DNA of 10,446 nucleotides from Pseudomonadota bacterium (GCA_009778425.1 WRJU01000197.1:1-10446); one strand, 5' to 3'. Positions 1-7,832 are shown, counted from the first letter of the stretch. The notes: generated from the sequence alone by a model not told the origin. A program made the numbers and translations.

Positions 1-6
1 GTCGGG

Positions 7-25
7 CCAGCGATGCTATCGCTGG
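7..25. repeat. Short perfect hairpin upstream of the defence operon
   Basis: Two perfect 8-base arms (7-14 and 18-25) flank a three-base loop, and a run of G follows. It has no T tract, so it is not a convincing intrinsic terminator, although it could end an upstream transcript or lie in a leader. A weaker 5-bp hairpin (CTAAG/CTTAG) follows at about 40-52. Nothing else is recognisable in bases 1-90, and no good promoter can be assigned. Confidence 0.35.
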
Positions 26-100
26 GGGGGTTAGTGGGCTAAGTTTCTTAGTATTTGGTCTTCCTGTCAAGTACAACAGCCGATTACCGTGAAGGATGCC

Positions 101-719
101 ATGTTGCGCGTTATTGCTTATGTAGATGGATTTAACTTGTATTTCGGCCTGAAGCAGGCGTACCTCAAACGCTATTTCTGGCTGGATGTGGCTGCGCTTG
201 CGCGTAGCCTGCTCAAGCCGGGGCAGCGGCTAGAATCTACGCATTTCTTTACCGCCCGCATCCGCGACAATGGCCATAATGCGGCCGATCAGAAACGGCA
301 AAACGACTACCTCGAAGCACTGGCGCTCCACGGTGTGCAATGCCAGTTCGGCCACTATCTGCAACAGAACCGGGTCTGCCGGAGTTGCAAGGCCACATGG
401 CTGGATTACGAGGAGAAGATGACCGACGTAAACATCGCTATCCAGTTGCTGACCGACGCCTTCGATGACATCGTTCGATGTAGCTCTGGTCATCTCAGGC
501 GACAGCGATCTGACCACGCCGATCCGGCGTGTGCGAGAACGCTTTCCTGCCAAGAGCGTCATCGTCGCATTCCCGCCGCGTCGTCACTCCAAGGAACTCA
601 AAAAATACGCTAATGGCTTTCTCGCCATCGGCGAAAACAAACTGCGTACCAGCCAGCTTCCCGACCAAATCACCAAGCCGGACGGTTTCGTGCTGACCCG
701 TCCTTCTTCCTGGAAATAG
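101..719 (+). pseudogene. NYN-domain (DUF88/LabA-like) putative nuclease, frameshifted
   Basis: The gene encodes a NYN/PIN-like protein, a family of Mg-dependent (mostly RNA) nucleases. The N-terminal part reads AYVDGFNLYFGLK, with the first acidic residue at D9. A CRSC pair lies near residues 93-96. Next comes EEKMTDVNIAIQLLTDAFDD (about 104-123), which carries the middle acidic residues. The reading frame is then lost near 463-465. The rest of the domain continues one base further on as SFDVALVISGDSDLTTPIRR, including the hallmark SGDSD, and runs to the stop at 717-719. Removing one base (the A of GACATCG) joins the halves into about 205 aa, a normal size for the family. I chose the ATG at 101 because GAAGGA lies 5 bases upstream; GTG at 89 is an in-frame alternative. 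The stop is 4 bases before the methylase start, so this is the first gene seen in the operon. Whether the frameshift is real, a sequencing error or programmed cannot be told here. Confidence 0.8.
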
Positions 720-723
720 CACA

Positions 724-3609
724 ATGACCCCCATCAAATCCCCCAAAAAACTCATCGAAGTCGCCCTGCCGCTGGACGCCATCAACGCCGCAGCTGCAAG
801 GGAGAAATCCATTCGTCACGGGCATCCTTCCACGCTGCACCTGTGGTGGGCGCGGCGTCCGCTGGCGGCGGCGCGGGCGGTAATCTTTGCGCAGATGGTC
901 AATGACCCCGGCTACCAGCAAGGCGGTGGCTTTCGCTATGGTGTCAACAAAGAGAAAGCGCAACTGGAGCGCGAGCGCCTGTTCAAGATCATTGAAGACC
1001 TGGTGCTTTGGGAAAACACCAACAACGAGGAAGTGCTGGAACGCGCCCGCGCCGAAATCCGCCGTTCATGGCGCGAAGTCTGCGAACTGAACAAGAATCA
1101 CCCGCAGGCTGCCGAACTGTTCAATCCCGACAAACTGCCCGCCTTTCACGACCCCTTCGCCGGAGGCGGCGCGTTGCCGCTGGAAGCGCAGCGTCTTGGG
1201 TTGGAGAGCTATGCGTCTGACCTCAACCCCGTGGCCGTCACCATCAACAAGGCGATGATCGAAATTCCCCCGCGCTTCGCGGGGCATGCGCCGGTGGGGT
1301 CGATTCCAAAAGATGAAAAGCAGGCCAATCTGCACGAGGACTGGTCAGGCGCGAAAGGGCTGGCCGAGGATGTGCGGCGCTACGGCGCGTGGATGCGTGC
1401 CGAGGCCGAAAAGCGCATCGGCCATCTGTACCCGAAGGTGGAAATTACCGCCGAGATGGTGAAAGAGCGGCCAGATTTGAAACCGTTACTCGGGCAGAAA
1501 CTCACTGTCATTGCTTGGCTCTGGGCGCGCACGGTGAAAAGCCCCAACCCGGCGTTCAGCCATGTGGAGGTGCCACTGGCGTCTACTTTCATTCTTTCCA
1601 GCAAGGCGGGAAAAGAAAGTTACGTGCAGCCGGTGGTGGAAGGGGATGGTTATCGTTTTACGGTGAAGGTGGGGGTGCCGCCGGAAGATGTGAAAAACGG
1701 CACGAAGCTGGCGCGGGGTGCGAATTTTCGGTGCGTGGTGTCGAATTCGCCTATTGAACCGAAGCACATCTACGCTGAAGCAAACGCTGGTCGTATGGGT
1801 GCGCGGCTAATGGCAATTGTCGCCGAAGGTGTACGTGGTCGCATTTATCTTGCACCAACAGCAGAACATGAAGCTATCGCTGGTCAGGCCATACCGGAAT
1901 GGAAGCCAGAAGTTGCAATGCCGGAAAATCCGCGCTGGTTCTCGCCGCCGCTCTACGGCCTCACGAAATACGGTGACCTTTTCACCCCACGCCAACTGGT
2001 GGCGCTGACCACCTTCTCGGACTTGGTGGGCGAAGCCATTGCCAAGGTCAAGGCGGATGCCGTGGCTGCCAAGCTCCCCGACGATGGCCTTGGCCTTGAT
2101 GCGGGCGGTACTGGCGCGACGGCGTATGCGGAGGCGGTGGGGGTGTATTTGGCCTTTGCGATTGACAAAGTAGCTGACCGCAATTCGTCGTTATGTGCAT
2201 GGGCTAGCCTCCGTGAACATGCGAGAAATACGTTTGGCCGACAGGCGTTGCCGATGACATGGGATTTCGCCGAAAGCAACCCTTTGTCGGATTCCAGCGG
2301 AAATTTTGAAGGTGGAATCAAGTCCATTCACGAGGCGTTGCCTTCAATTTCAGTGAAAACTATTGGCTTTGCTGTGCAGGCTGCTGCACAGTCGCAAACG
2401 ATTTCTCAAGGCAAAGTCATTTCTTCTGACCCACCGTATTACGACAACATCGGCTACGCTGACCTGTCCGACTTCTTCTACGTCTGGATGCGAACCAACG
2501 CTAAGCAAATATTTCCCGGTCTATTTGCGACAGTTGCAGTACCCAAAGCCGAAGAACTGGTTGCCACGCCCTATCGCCACAGCGGTAAGGAAAAAGCGGA
2601 AAAGTTCTTCCTCGATGGTATGACCGAGGCACTTCACAATCTTTCAGCGCAAGCGCATCCGGCGTTCCCCGTCACGATCTACTACGCCTTCAAGCAGTCC
2701 GAAACCACGAGCGAAGCGGGTACTTCCAGCACTGGCTGGGAAACCTTCCTTGAAGCCGTACTCAAGGCAGGTTTCGCGTTGACCGGCACTTGGCCGATGC
2801 GAACGGAACTTGAGCGGCGCATGGTTGGTGCAGATACCAACGCCCTAGCCTCCAGCATCGTCCTCGTCTGCCGCCAGCGCCCCGCCGATGCCCCCACCAT
2901 CTCCCGCCGCGAATTCATCCGCGAACTCAACGCCACGCTGCCCGAAGCCCTCGACGAAATGACTCGCGGCGGCGTGAACTCGCCCGTCGCCCCGGTGGAC
3001 TTGTCGCAAGCCATCATCGGCCCTGGTATGGCGATCTTCAGCCAATACGCCGCCGTGCTCGAAGCCGACGGCTCGCCCATGAGCGTGCGCACCGCGCTGC
3101 AACTCATCAACCGTTTTCTGGCCGAAGACGACTTCGACCACGACACCCAATTCTGTCTGCACTGGTTCGAGCAGCAGGGCTGGGCGACCGGCAAATATGG
3201 CGATGCCGACGTACTCGCCCGCGCCAAGGGTACGAGCGTGGGCGGCCTACAAGCCAGCGGCGTCGTGGAATCGGGCAAGGGCGATTTGCGTCTGCTCAAA
3301 TGGGCCGAAATGCCACGCGACTGGGTGCCGGAAACCGACACGCGCCTCTCCGTGTGGGAGGCACTGCACCAACTGATCCGCGCACTGAACCAGGACGGCG
3401 AATCCGCCGCAGGTAGTTTGCTGGCGCGAATGCCCGCCAAGGCTGAACCTGTTCGCGCGCTGGCCTACCGGCTCTATACACTGTGCGAACGTAAAAACTG
3501 GGCGGAAGAAGCGCGCGCCTATAACGAGCTTGTTACCGCCTGGAGTGCTATTGAACAAGCCTCTGGCGAGACGGGTGTCATTGGCACGACGGGACAATTT
3601 GATTTTTGA
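724..3609 (+). CDS. DUF1156 DNA adenine methyltransferase (COG1743-like), putative phage-defence modification subunit
   Basis: This is a 961-aa protein of the DUF1156 family, predicted SAM-dependent DNA N6-adenine methylases. The DUF1156 head is at about residues 5-60 (KKLIEVALPLDAIN, then TLHLWWARRPLAAARAV). The SAM-binding motif I, HDPFAGGGALPLEA, is at 142-155 and is followed by SDLNPVAV. The catalytic DPPY motif lies at 569-572 within SSDPPYYDNIGYADLSDFFY. About 420 residues separate the two motifs, room for an inserted target-recognition region. The 250 residues after about 700 have no motif I can name. The ATG at 724 has GGAA 8 bases upstream and follows the NYN stop by 4 bases. With the DUF499 ATPase downstream it probably supplies the host-DNA modification arm of a BREX- or DISARM-like defence locus; DUF1156 enzymes also occur as the methylase of some BREX types. 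Both catalytic motifs are intact. Stretches around 1740-1900 and 2200-2560 are visibly more A+T-rich than the rest. The methylated sequence cannot be predicted. Confidence 0.9.
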   Translation: MTPIKSPKKLIEVALPLDAINAAAAREKSIRHGHPSTLHLWWARRPLAAARAVIFAQMVNDPGYQQGGGFRYGVNKEKAQLERERLFKIIEDLVLWENTNNEEVLERARAEIRRSWREVCELNKNHPQAAELFNPDKLPAFHDPFAGGGALPLEAQRLGLESYASDLNPVAVTINKAMIEIPPRFAGHAPVGSIPKDEKQANLHEDWSGAKGLAEDVRRYGAWMRAEAEKRIGHLYPKVEITAEMVKERPDLKPLLGQKLTVIAWLWARTVKSPNPAFSHVEVPLASTFILSSKAGKESYVQPVVEGDGYRFTVKVGVPPEDVKNGTKLARGANFRCVVSNSPIEPKHIYAEANAGRMGARLMAIVAEGVRGRIYLAPTAEHEAIAGQAIPEWKPEVAMPENPRWFSPPLYGLTKYGDLFTPRQLVALTTFSDLVGEAIAKVKADAVAAKLPDDGLGLDAGGTGATAYAEAVGVYLAFAIDKVADRNSSLCAWASLREHARNTFGRQALPMTWDFAESNPLSDSSGNFEGGIKSIHEALPSISVKTIGFAVQAAAQSQTISQGKVISSDPPYYDNIGYADLSDFFYVWMRTNAKQIFPGLFATVAVPKAEELVATPYRHSGKEKAEKFFLDGMTEALHNLSAQAHPAFPVTIYYAFKQSETTSEAGTSSTGWETFLEAVLKAGFALTGTWPMRTELERRMVGADTNALASSIVLVCRQRPADAPTISRREFIRELNATLPEALDEMTRGGVNSPVAPVDLSQAIIGPGMAIFSQYAAVLEADGSPMSVRTALQLINRFLAEDDFDHDTQFCLHWFEQQGWATGKYGDADVLARAKGTSVGGLQASGVVESGKGDLRLLKWAEMPRDWVPETDTRLSVWEALHQLIRALNQDGESAAGSLLARMPAKAEPVRALAYRLYTLCERKNWAEEARAYNELVTAWSAIEQASGETGVIGTTGQFDF

Positions 3610-3610
3610 A

Positions 3611-3619
3611 GAAGGGAGA
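3611..3619 (+). promoter_or_regulatory. Ribosome binding site that decides the membrane-protein start
   Basis: GAAGGGAGA ends 6 bases before the ATG at 3626 and begins directly after the methylase stop. This purine-rich site is why I place the start at 3626 rather than at an earlier in-frame codon inside the methylase gene. Confidence 0.6.
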
Positions 3620-3625
3620 TTTGGG

Positions 3626-4105
3626 ATGCGGCAGGTTATGAAACGGCTTTGTCTATGGTTCAAAAACACATTACTGTGGATCGCCATCGGTCTTTTCGTC
3701 GGAGTCTTCGCCAAGTTCGCCGATGAACAAGCACAAGCACTTTTGGCCTGGGTTTTTGAATACTTAGCGCTTCCAAAGTCGTTTATGGTTGCTCTTCTGG
3801 GAGTCCTCTGTGTATTTCTGATACTAGCCGAGCAAAAACGTTATCCCACGCTCGCAAAACTTGCTGCTAGCGACGTAGTAAATCTTTCTCAACTTGGTAG
3901 TAAAACCATGAATCGCTGCCTGGGTGTAACAGCCGGAGTATTTATTGTTGCTGTGTGCGATGCGGTTTTGTTATCTAAATACGCCAGCGCAGCTTTACTA
4001 GGCTGGCTTCTGACATTGCTGATATTGCTGGCAATGCTTCTCAGGCAGACACTACAGTCCGGACGGAAACGGCTTGCCACTGACAAAAAGGACTTGGAAT
4101 CATGA
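3626..4105 (+). CDS. Small four-helix integral membrane protein, unknown function
   Basis: I do not recognise this 159-aa protein. It has four likely membrane segments at about residues 14-30, 53-68, 98-116 and 121-139. The first is preceded by basic residues (MRQVMKRLCLWFK). A soluble loop of about 30 residues separates helices 2 and 3, and the C-terminal tail is highly charged (RKRLATDKKDLES). No catalytic motif is visible. It starts 16 bases after the methylase stop, and its stop overlaps the ATPase start as ATGA, so it is built into the operon and probably co-translated with the ATPase. Its base composition is clearly more A+T-rich, with more A/T-ending codons than its neighbours, which suggests a separate origin. 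Possible roles are a membrane-acting effector or a membrane anchor for the ATPase complex; both are inference from position alone. Confidence 0.8.
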   Translation: MRQVMKRLCLWFKNTLLWIAIGLFVGVFAKFADEQAQALLAWVFEYLALPKSFMVALLGVLCVFLILAEQKRYPTLAKLAASDVVNLSQLGSKTMNRCLGVTAGVFIVAVCDAVLLSKYASAALLGWLLTLLILLAMLLRQTLQSGRKRLATDKKDLES

Positions 4106-6933
4106 CCTTAAAACCCTGGCGCGAAATCGCAGAACCGCACTCCGATGTTCGGGAAGGCAAGTTCCAGCAAGCCGAGTTTGCCGCCGACCTTTCAAGGGTT
4201 CATGCGGGAACGGCCAACGCGGAATACCAAAACCCTGCGCTGTTTTTCCAGCGCACCTTCATCACTGAAGGTATGCGCTTGCTGCTGGATTCTGTGGTCA
4301 AGCGCCTTGCGGGCAGAGGCGGCGATCCGGTTATCCAACTCCAGACTGCTTTCGGCGGCGGCAAGACGCATACCCTGCTGGCCGTGTACCACCTTGCCAA
4401 AGGTGAAGCGCCCGCCAGTGATTTGCAGGGCGTACCCGCAATACTCGATGCTGCGGGCGTGACCGAGTTGCCCAAGGCACGCATCGCCGTGCTCGACGGC
4501 AACAAGTCCGCACCAAACCAGCCCGTGGTGAAGGACGGGCAAAGCATCCGCACGCTTTGGGGCGACCTGGCCTGGCAACTGGGCGGCGCGGAAGGCTATG
4601 CGCTTCTGAAAGACGCCGACACTTCAGGTACGTCACCGGGCAAGGCCGTGCTGGAGGAACTGCTTTCCCGTTACGCACCTTGCATCATCCTCATTGACGA
4701 GTTGGTGGCCTATGTGCGCCAGTTCGAGGAAGGCAAGACGCTGACAGGCGGCACGTTCGATTCCAACTTGAGCTTCGTGCAGGCGCTGACTGAAGCCCTG
4801 AAAGCAGTGCCAACCGCCGTGCTGCTGGCATCCCTGCCACAGTCGAAGAAGGAAGTGGGTGGTCCACAAGGCGAAAAGGCACTGGATACGCTGGCGCACT
4901 ACTTTGGCCGGATTCAGGCGCTATGGAAGCCGGTAGGCACTGAAGAAGCCTTCGAGATCGTGCGCCGCCGCCTCTTTACCAACATCAACGACACGCTGGC
5001 AAAGGAATCGGTCTGTCGGGCGTTTGCCGACTACTACATCGCCAACCGCGACGATTTCCCGCCGGAAACGCAGGACAGCAAGTATCTGGAGCGGCTAATC
5101 CACGCCTATCCAATTCACCCCGAAGTATTCGACCGCCTGTACGAGGACTGGTCAACGCTGGAAAACTTCCAGCGCACACGCGGTGTACTAAAGTTGATGG
5201 CGAAGGTGATTCACCGCCTGTGGAAGGACGGCAACAACGACCTGCTGATTATGCCCGGTAGTTTTCCGCTGATGGACGCGGACACCTTGAATGAGTCGCT
5301 CTACTACCTGCCGCAAGGCTGGACGCCAGTGATCGAGCGCGACGTGGACGGCGAGCGTTCGGAAACGTGGGAAATCGAGAACAAGGACACCCGCTTCGGC
5401 AGCGTGCAAGCCTGCCGCCGTGCGGCGCGCGCGGTCTTCCTTGGTAGCGCACCCAACACGTCCCAGGGTATGCGCGGCCTGGAACTGGAGCGTGTGCTCC
5501 TGGGCGCGGCACAGCCAGGGCAGCAACCCAATCTGTTCAAGGATGCGCTGCGCCGCCTGGGCGAGCGGCTGCACTACCTGAACACGGCCAACAACCGCTT
5601 CTGGCTGGATACGCGTCCGAACCTGCGACGTGAGATGGAGGAACGCAAGCGCCGTTTCCAGGACAAGGAGGATGTGTTCCCCACGATCCGGGATCGCATC
5701 CAGCGCAGCTTTGCCAGCGGGGTGTTCAGTATCCACATCTTCACCGGCAGCGGCGACATACCCGACGATTGGGCGCTTCGGCTGGTGGTATTGCCGCCGG
5801 ATGGGGCCTTCAGCAAGAGCGGCCAGAGCCTTGCCATCGAGCGTGCGAACGAAATTCTCAAGAAGCGCGGCGATCAGCCCCGCTTCAAACAAAACCGGCT
5901 GATTTTTGTGGCAGCGGACTACGACAGCGTGAGCCGCTTGAAGGATCACATACGCTCGTACCTCGCGTGGCGTAGCATCGTCGATGATTACAAGAACAAC
6001 CGCATCGTGCTCGATAACCTCATGTTCAGGCAGGCAGAGGCCAGCCTGAGTCAGGCTGACGAGACCGTGCGGCGCATGATCCGCGAATCCTACAAGTGGC
6101 TGCTCGCGCCGGTGCAGGAAGCGCAACCGGGCAAAGGTCTGTCCGGGGTGAAGTGGGAACCTGTCCCGCTCAATCCAGGTGCGCCAAACTGGACGCAGGA
6201 GGTCGAGCGCGTGCTCAAGGAGAATGAGTTGCTCATTAGCGAATGGGCTCCCGTCCATCTCGCCAAGATGCTGAAGGACTGGTTCTGGAAGGATGGCACC
6301 AAGGAAGCAAACGCGCAGAACGTATGGCAGCAGAGCTGTCAGCAGCTTTACCTGCCCCGTCTGGCAGACAGCGCCGTGTTTCAGAACACATTGGCTGCGG
6401 GCGCGGACAGCCGTGAGTTCTTTGGCTTCGCGCAGGATAAGGACGGTGAACGCTACGTCGGTTTCTGTTTCGGCAAGCGCACTTCACCGATCATGGACTC
6501 GTCGCTGCTGCTGATCGAACCCGCCACCGCAGCGGCCTACATGGAAGCCTTGCGTGTGGCCGAGGAAGCATCCCGAACCAAGGGTGACGGAGCGGGAACA
6601 TATCCAACATCAGAGGAACCGACCGGCAGTGGCGATGCGCCCAAGCGCGTTGAGGACTCAGGCAAGCCCGGACACCCGACCGGTGCAGCGAGCGCCAAGA
6701 AGCAGTTCTACGCCAGCATCGACCTCGACCCAATTCAGGCCAAGCGGCAATTCGCCGATTTGGTGGACGAAGTCGTGCAGCATTTCACCCTGCGCCCCGG
6801 CGTGAGGGTGAAGATCGCCGTCGAGATTCAAGCTGAATCCCCCGTCGGTTTCGACGACGGCCTTCAGCGTGCCGTCAAGGAAAACTGCAATGTGCTGAAG
6901 TTCAAGAGTGCGGAATTCGAGGCTGGCGAATGA
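4102..6933 (+). CDS. DUF499 AAA+-type ATPase (COG1483-like), putative phage-defence motor
   Basis: This 943-aa cytoplasmic ATPase belongs to the DUF499 family, large P-loop proteins found in defence loci beside DUF1156 methylases. The Walker A region is TAFGGGKTHTLL at residues 82-93, the variant P-loop typical of this family. Walker B is ILIDE at about 196-200, followed by LVAYVRQ. A sensor-like stretch, AVLLASLPQSKKEVGG, is near 240-255. Residues about 815-862 form a low-complexity linker rich in G, S, T and E. A conserved-looking C-terminal block follows (FYASIDLDPIQAKRQF onward). The ATG at 4102 overlaps the membrane-protein stop, with AAGGA about 10 bases upstream. The TGA at 6931-6933 overlaps a further ATG at 6930. 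The protein seems full length with intact nucleotide-binding motifs. It probably couples ATP hydrolysis to DNA recognition or translocation together with the methylase; that role is inferred from family and neighbours. Confidence 0.9.
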   Translation: MTLKPWREIAEPHSDVREGKFQQAEFAADLSRVHAGTANAEYQNPALFFQRTFITEGMRLLLDSVVKRLAGRGGDPVIQLQTAFGGGKTHTLLAVYHLAKGEAPASDLQGVPAILDAAGVTELPKARIAVLDGNKSAPNQPVVKDGQSIRTLWGDLAWQLGGAEGYALLKDADTSGTSPGKAVLEELLSRYAPCIILIDELVAYVRQFEEGKTLTGGTFDSNLSFVQALTEALKAVPTAVLLASLPQSKKEVGGPQGEKALDTLAHYFGRIQALWKPVGTEEAFEIVRRRLFTNINDTLAKESVCRAFADYYIANRDDFPPETQDSKYLERLIHAYPIHPEVFDRLYEDWSTLENFQRTRGVLKLMAKVIHRLWKDGNNDLLIMPGSFPLMDADTLNESLYYLPQGWTPVIERDVDGERSETWEIENKDTRFGSVQACRRAARAVFLGSAPNTSQGMRGLELERVLLGAAQPGQQPNLFKDALRRLGERLHYLNTANNRFWLDTRPNLRREMEERKRRFQDKEDVFPTIRDRIQRSFASGVFSIHIFTGSGDIPDDWALRLVVLPPDGAFSKSGQSLAIERANEILKKRGDQPRFKQNRLIFVAADYDSVSRLKDHIRSYLAWRSIVDDYKNNRIVLDNLMFRQAEASLSQADETVRRMIRESYKWLLAPVQEAQPGKGLSGVKWEPVPLNPGAPNWTQEVERVLKENELLISEWAPVHLAKMLKDWFWKDGTKEANAQNVWQQSCQQLYLPRLADSAVFQNTLAAGADSREFFGFAQDKDGERYVGFCFGKRTSPIMDSSLLLIEPATAAAYMEALRVAEEASRTKGDGAGTYPTSEEPTGSGDAPKRVEDSGKPGHPTGAASAKKQFYASIDLDPIQAKRQFADLVDEVVQHFTLRPGVRVKIAVEIQAESPVGFDDGLQRAVKENCNVLKFKSAEFEAGE

Positions 6934-6980
6934 GCGCCGTCAAAGTTTTCATCGCCCCTTTACCCTTAAAAGCCCTTTAG
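6930..6980 (+). pseudogene. Remnant start of a lost downstream operon gene
   Basis: An ATG at 6930 overlaps the ATPase stop (ATGA), the same coupling used one gene earlier. It opens a frame of only 16 codons (MSAVKVFIAPLPLKAL) before TAG at 6978-6980. From 6953 onward its bases belong to the 28-bp repeat found again at 7833-7860, so only about 8 codons are unique. The simplest reading is that a third or fourth defence gene once began here and was cut by insertion or recombination at the repeat. It could also be a chance ATG, since ATGA overlaps arise easily. Confidence 0.35.
6953..6980. repeat. 28-bp direct repeat, left copy (R1)
   Basis: This 28-base segment matches 7833-7860 at 25 of 28 positions; the three differences are all C/T transitions. 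The core shared by both copies is TTAAAAGCC. The copies are in the same orientation exactly 880 bases apart and flank the kfrA-like gene. The left copy lies at the end of the defence operon and runs into the 26-bp palindrome. Confidence 0.75.
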
Positions 6981-7000
6981 AGAACGCGCGTTCTCTAAAG
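6975..7000. repeat. Perfect 26-bp palindrome at the junction of the two operons
   Basis: Bases 6975-7000 are fully self-complementary about a centre between 6987 and 6988; the core is AGAGAACGCGCGTTCTCT. It overlaps the last six bases of R1 and lies 20 bases past the end of the kfrA-like gene, between convergent operons. It lacks a loop and a T tract, so an operator or recombination site for a dimeric protein fits better than a standard terminator. Read leftward it is followed by GGGCTTTT, so weak terminator activity for kfrA is possible. Confidence 0.8.
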
Positions 7001-7019
7001 CGCCAGTCTCGGCTACTCA

Positions 7020-7718
7020 TCACCGTGCTTGGCCCAAGCATTGTTTCACCCACGCCCAGAGGCGGGCAACCAGCGGCTGTCCGTCGGTGCCCTGTGCCGC
7101 CATTTGGCGGATCGTTTCGTGCAGGCTGTCAACCTCGGCGAGCAGCCTATTCAACTCGCCCTGGGCATGCCCAAGCCGCCATGCGGCATCCCGCGCTTCC
7201 TTTACGGCGGCCCGAAGTTCTGTCTGGGCGTCGCGTGCGTCTTTGCGGGCAACCTTTATCTGTCTGTCCATATCTTCGACGGATTCTGCCCAGCTGGCTT
7301 CACGAATGGTGATTTCGGTGCCAAGTTCAGTCGCCCGGATGTTCGCTTCCGTCAGTTCAGCCAGCAGGGACTCAGCCCACTTTGTACTGGCTGCCGCCGC
7401 TCCCTGCGCCTTGTCGCGCTCTTCGCGTGTACGGTCAAGTTCGGCGCGCAGTTCTTCCGTATCCACGCCTATGCCCGTCGGTCGTTTCTGCATTTCGGCC
7501 TGTTCAGCGCACGCAGCCCCTTCCTCCCCCACTGGTTCTTCCAACTCGCCAACCTGCAAGCGCCGCCATTCCTTCATCGCAAGGCTTGTGTCGTTCATAC
7601 CCACCTTGGCGGCCTTGCGAACGGTTTGGACGGCTGGGAAAGATTTCCGCCCCGCCTGCTCATAAAGCATGTTGGCAGCAGCAAAGATTCGGTCGCATTT
7701 CTCTTGAGTGGTTTCCAT
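7020..7718 (-). CDS. KfrA-like coiled-coil DNA-binding protein
   Basis: This 232-aa protein has the layout of plasmid KfrA proteins. The N-terminal DNA-binding region at about residues 7-55 (KCDRIFAAANMLYEQ, then FPAVQTVRKAAKV and SLAMKEWRRLQ) resembles the KfrA_N domain. A long alpha-helical coiled coil at about 86-208 is rich in E, R, K and A. A short hydrophobic tail follows (PLVARLWAWVKQCLG). KfrA proteins repress their own promoter and help plasmid partitioning; the role here is by analogy. I chose ATG at 7718; the upstream in-frame TTG at 7757 would add an unrelated 13-residue tail, and neither has a strong ribosome site. It is the last gene of the leftward module, separated by about 270 bases of repeat-rich DNA from the next gene, so it may have its own autoregulated promoter. 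It converges on the defence operon and is flanked by the 28-bp repeats. Confidence 0.8.
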   Translation of the reverse strand: METTQEKCDRIFAAANMLYEQAGRKSFPAVQTVRKAAKVGMNDTSLAMKEWRRLQVGELEEPVGEEGAACAEQAEMQKRPTGIGVDTEELRAELDRTREERDKAQGAAAASTKWAESLLAELTEANIRATELGTEITIREASWAESVEDMDRQIKVARKDARDAQTELRAAVKEARDAAWRLGHAQGELNRLLAEVDSLHETIRQMAAQGTDGQPLVARLWAWVKQCLGQAR

Positions 7719-7760
7719 ATGCTGTTCTCGATGCCTCGTTATCTGCCGCAAGCGCAAAAC

Positions 7761-7791
7761 CGGTAAGACGGTAAGGTGAACCCCGTTACTG
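7761..7791. promoter_or_regulatory. Possible KfrA operator: tandem and inverted short repeats before kfrA
   Basis: CGGTAAG occurs twice with an 8-base period (7761-7767 and 7769-7775). GGTAAGG (7770-7776) has its reverse complement CCTTACC at 7838-7844, inside R2. CGTTACTG (7784-7791) has its reverse complement CAGTAACG at 7891-7898. These elements crowd the 5' side of the kfrA-like gene, where KfrA-type proteins usually bind. No -10/-35 pair is clear enough to name. Confidence 0.4.
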
Positions 7792-7832
7792 AATCGCTAC
7801 GCATCCTCCTGCAATGATTGGCGCAGCCATCC

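Noticed and set aside
1268..1284. CCCCGCG/CGCGGGG hairpin within the methylase gene
   Set aside because: A 7-bp GC stem inside GC-rich coding DNA encoding IPPRFAGH is expected by chance, and no T tract or second copy was seen.
5188..6258. Leftward 356-aa frame opposite the DUF499 gene
   Set aside because: It is a GC-driven shadow of the ATPase gene, histidine/arginine-rich with no known domain.
7029..7766. 245-aa + strand frame opposite the kfrA-like gene
   Set aside because: The opposite strand encodes a clear HTH plus coiled-coil protein; the + frame is its mirror and has no family features.
7739..7816. Tiny leftward leader frame preceded by AGGAGG before kfrA (19 codons)
   Set aside because: The AGGAGG touches the ATG with no spacing, the peptide has no leader-like codon run, and it overlaps putative operator repeats; chance is more likely.
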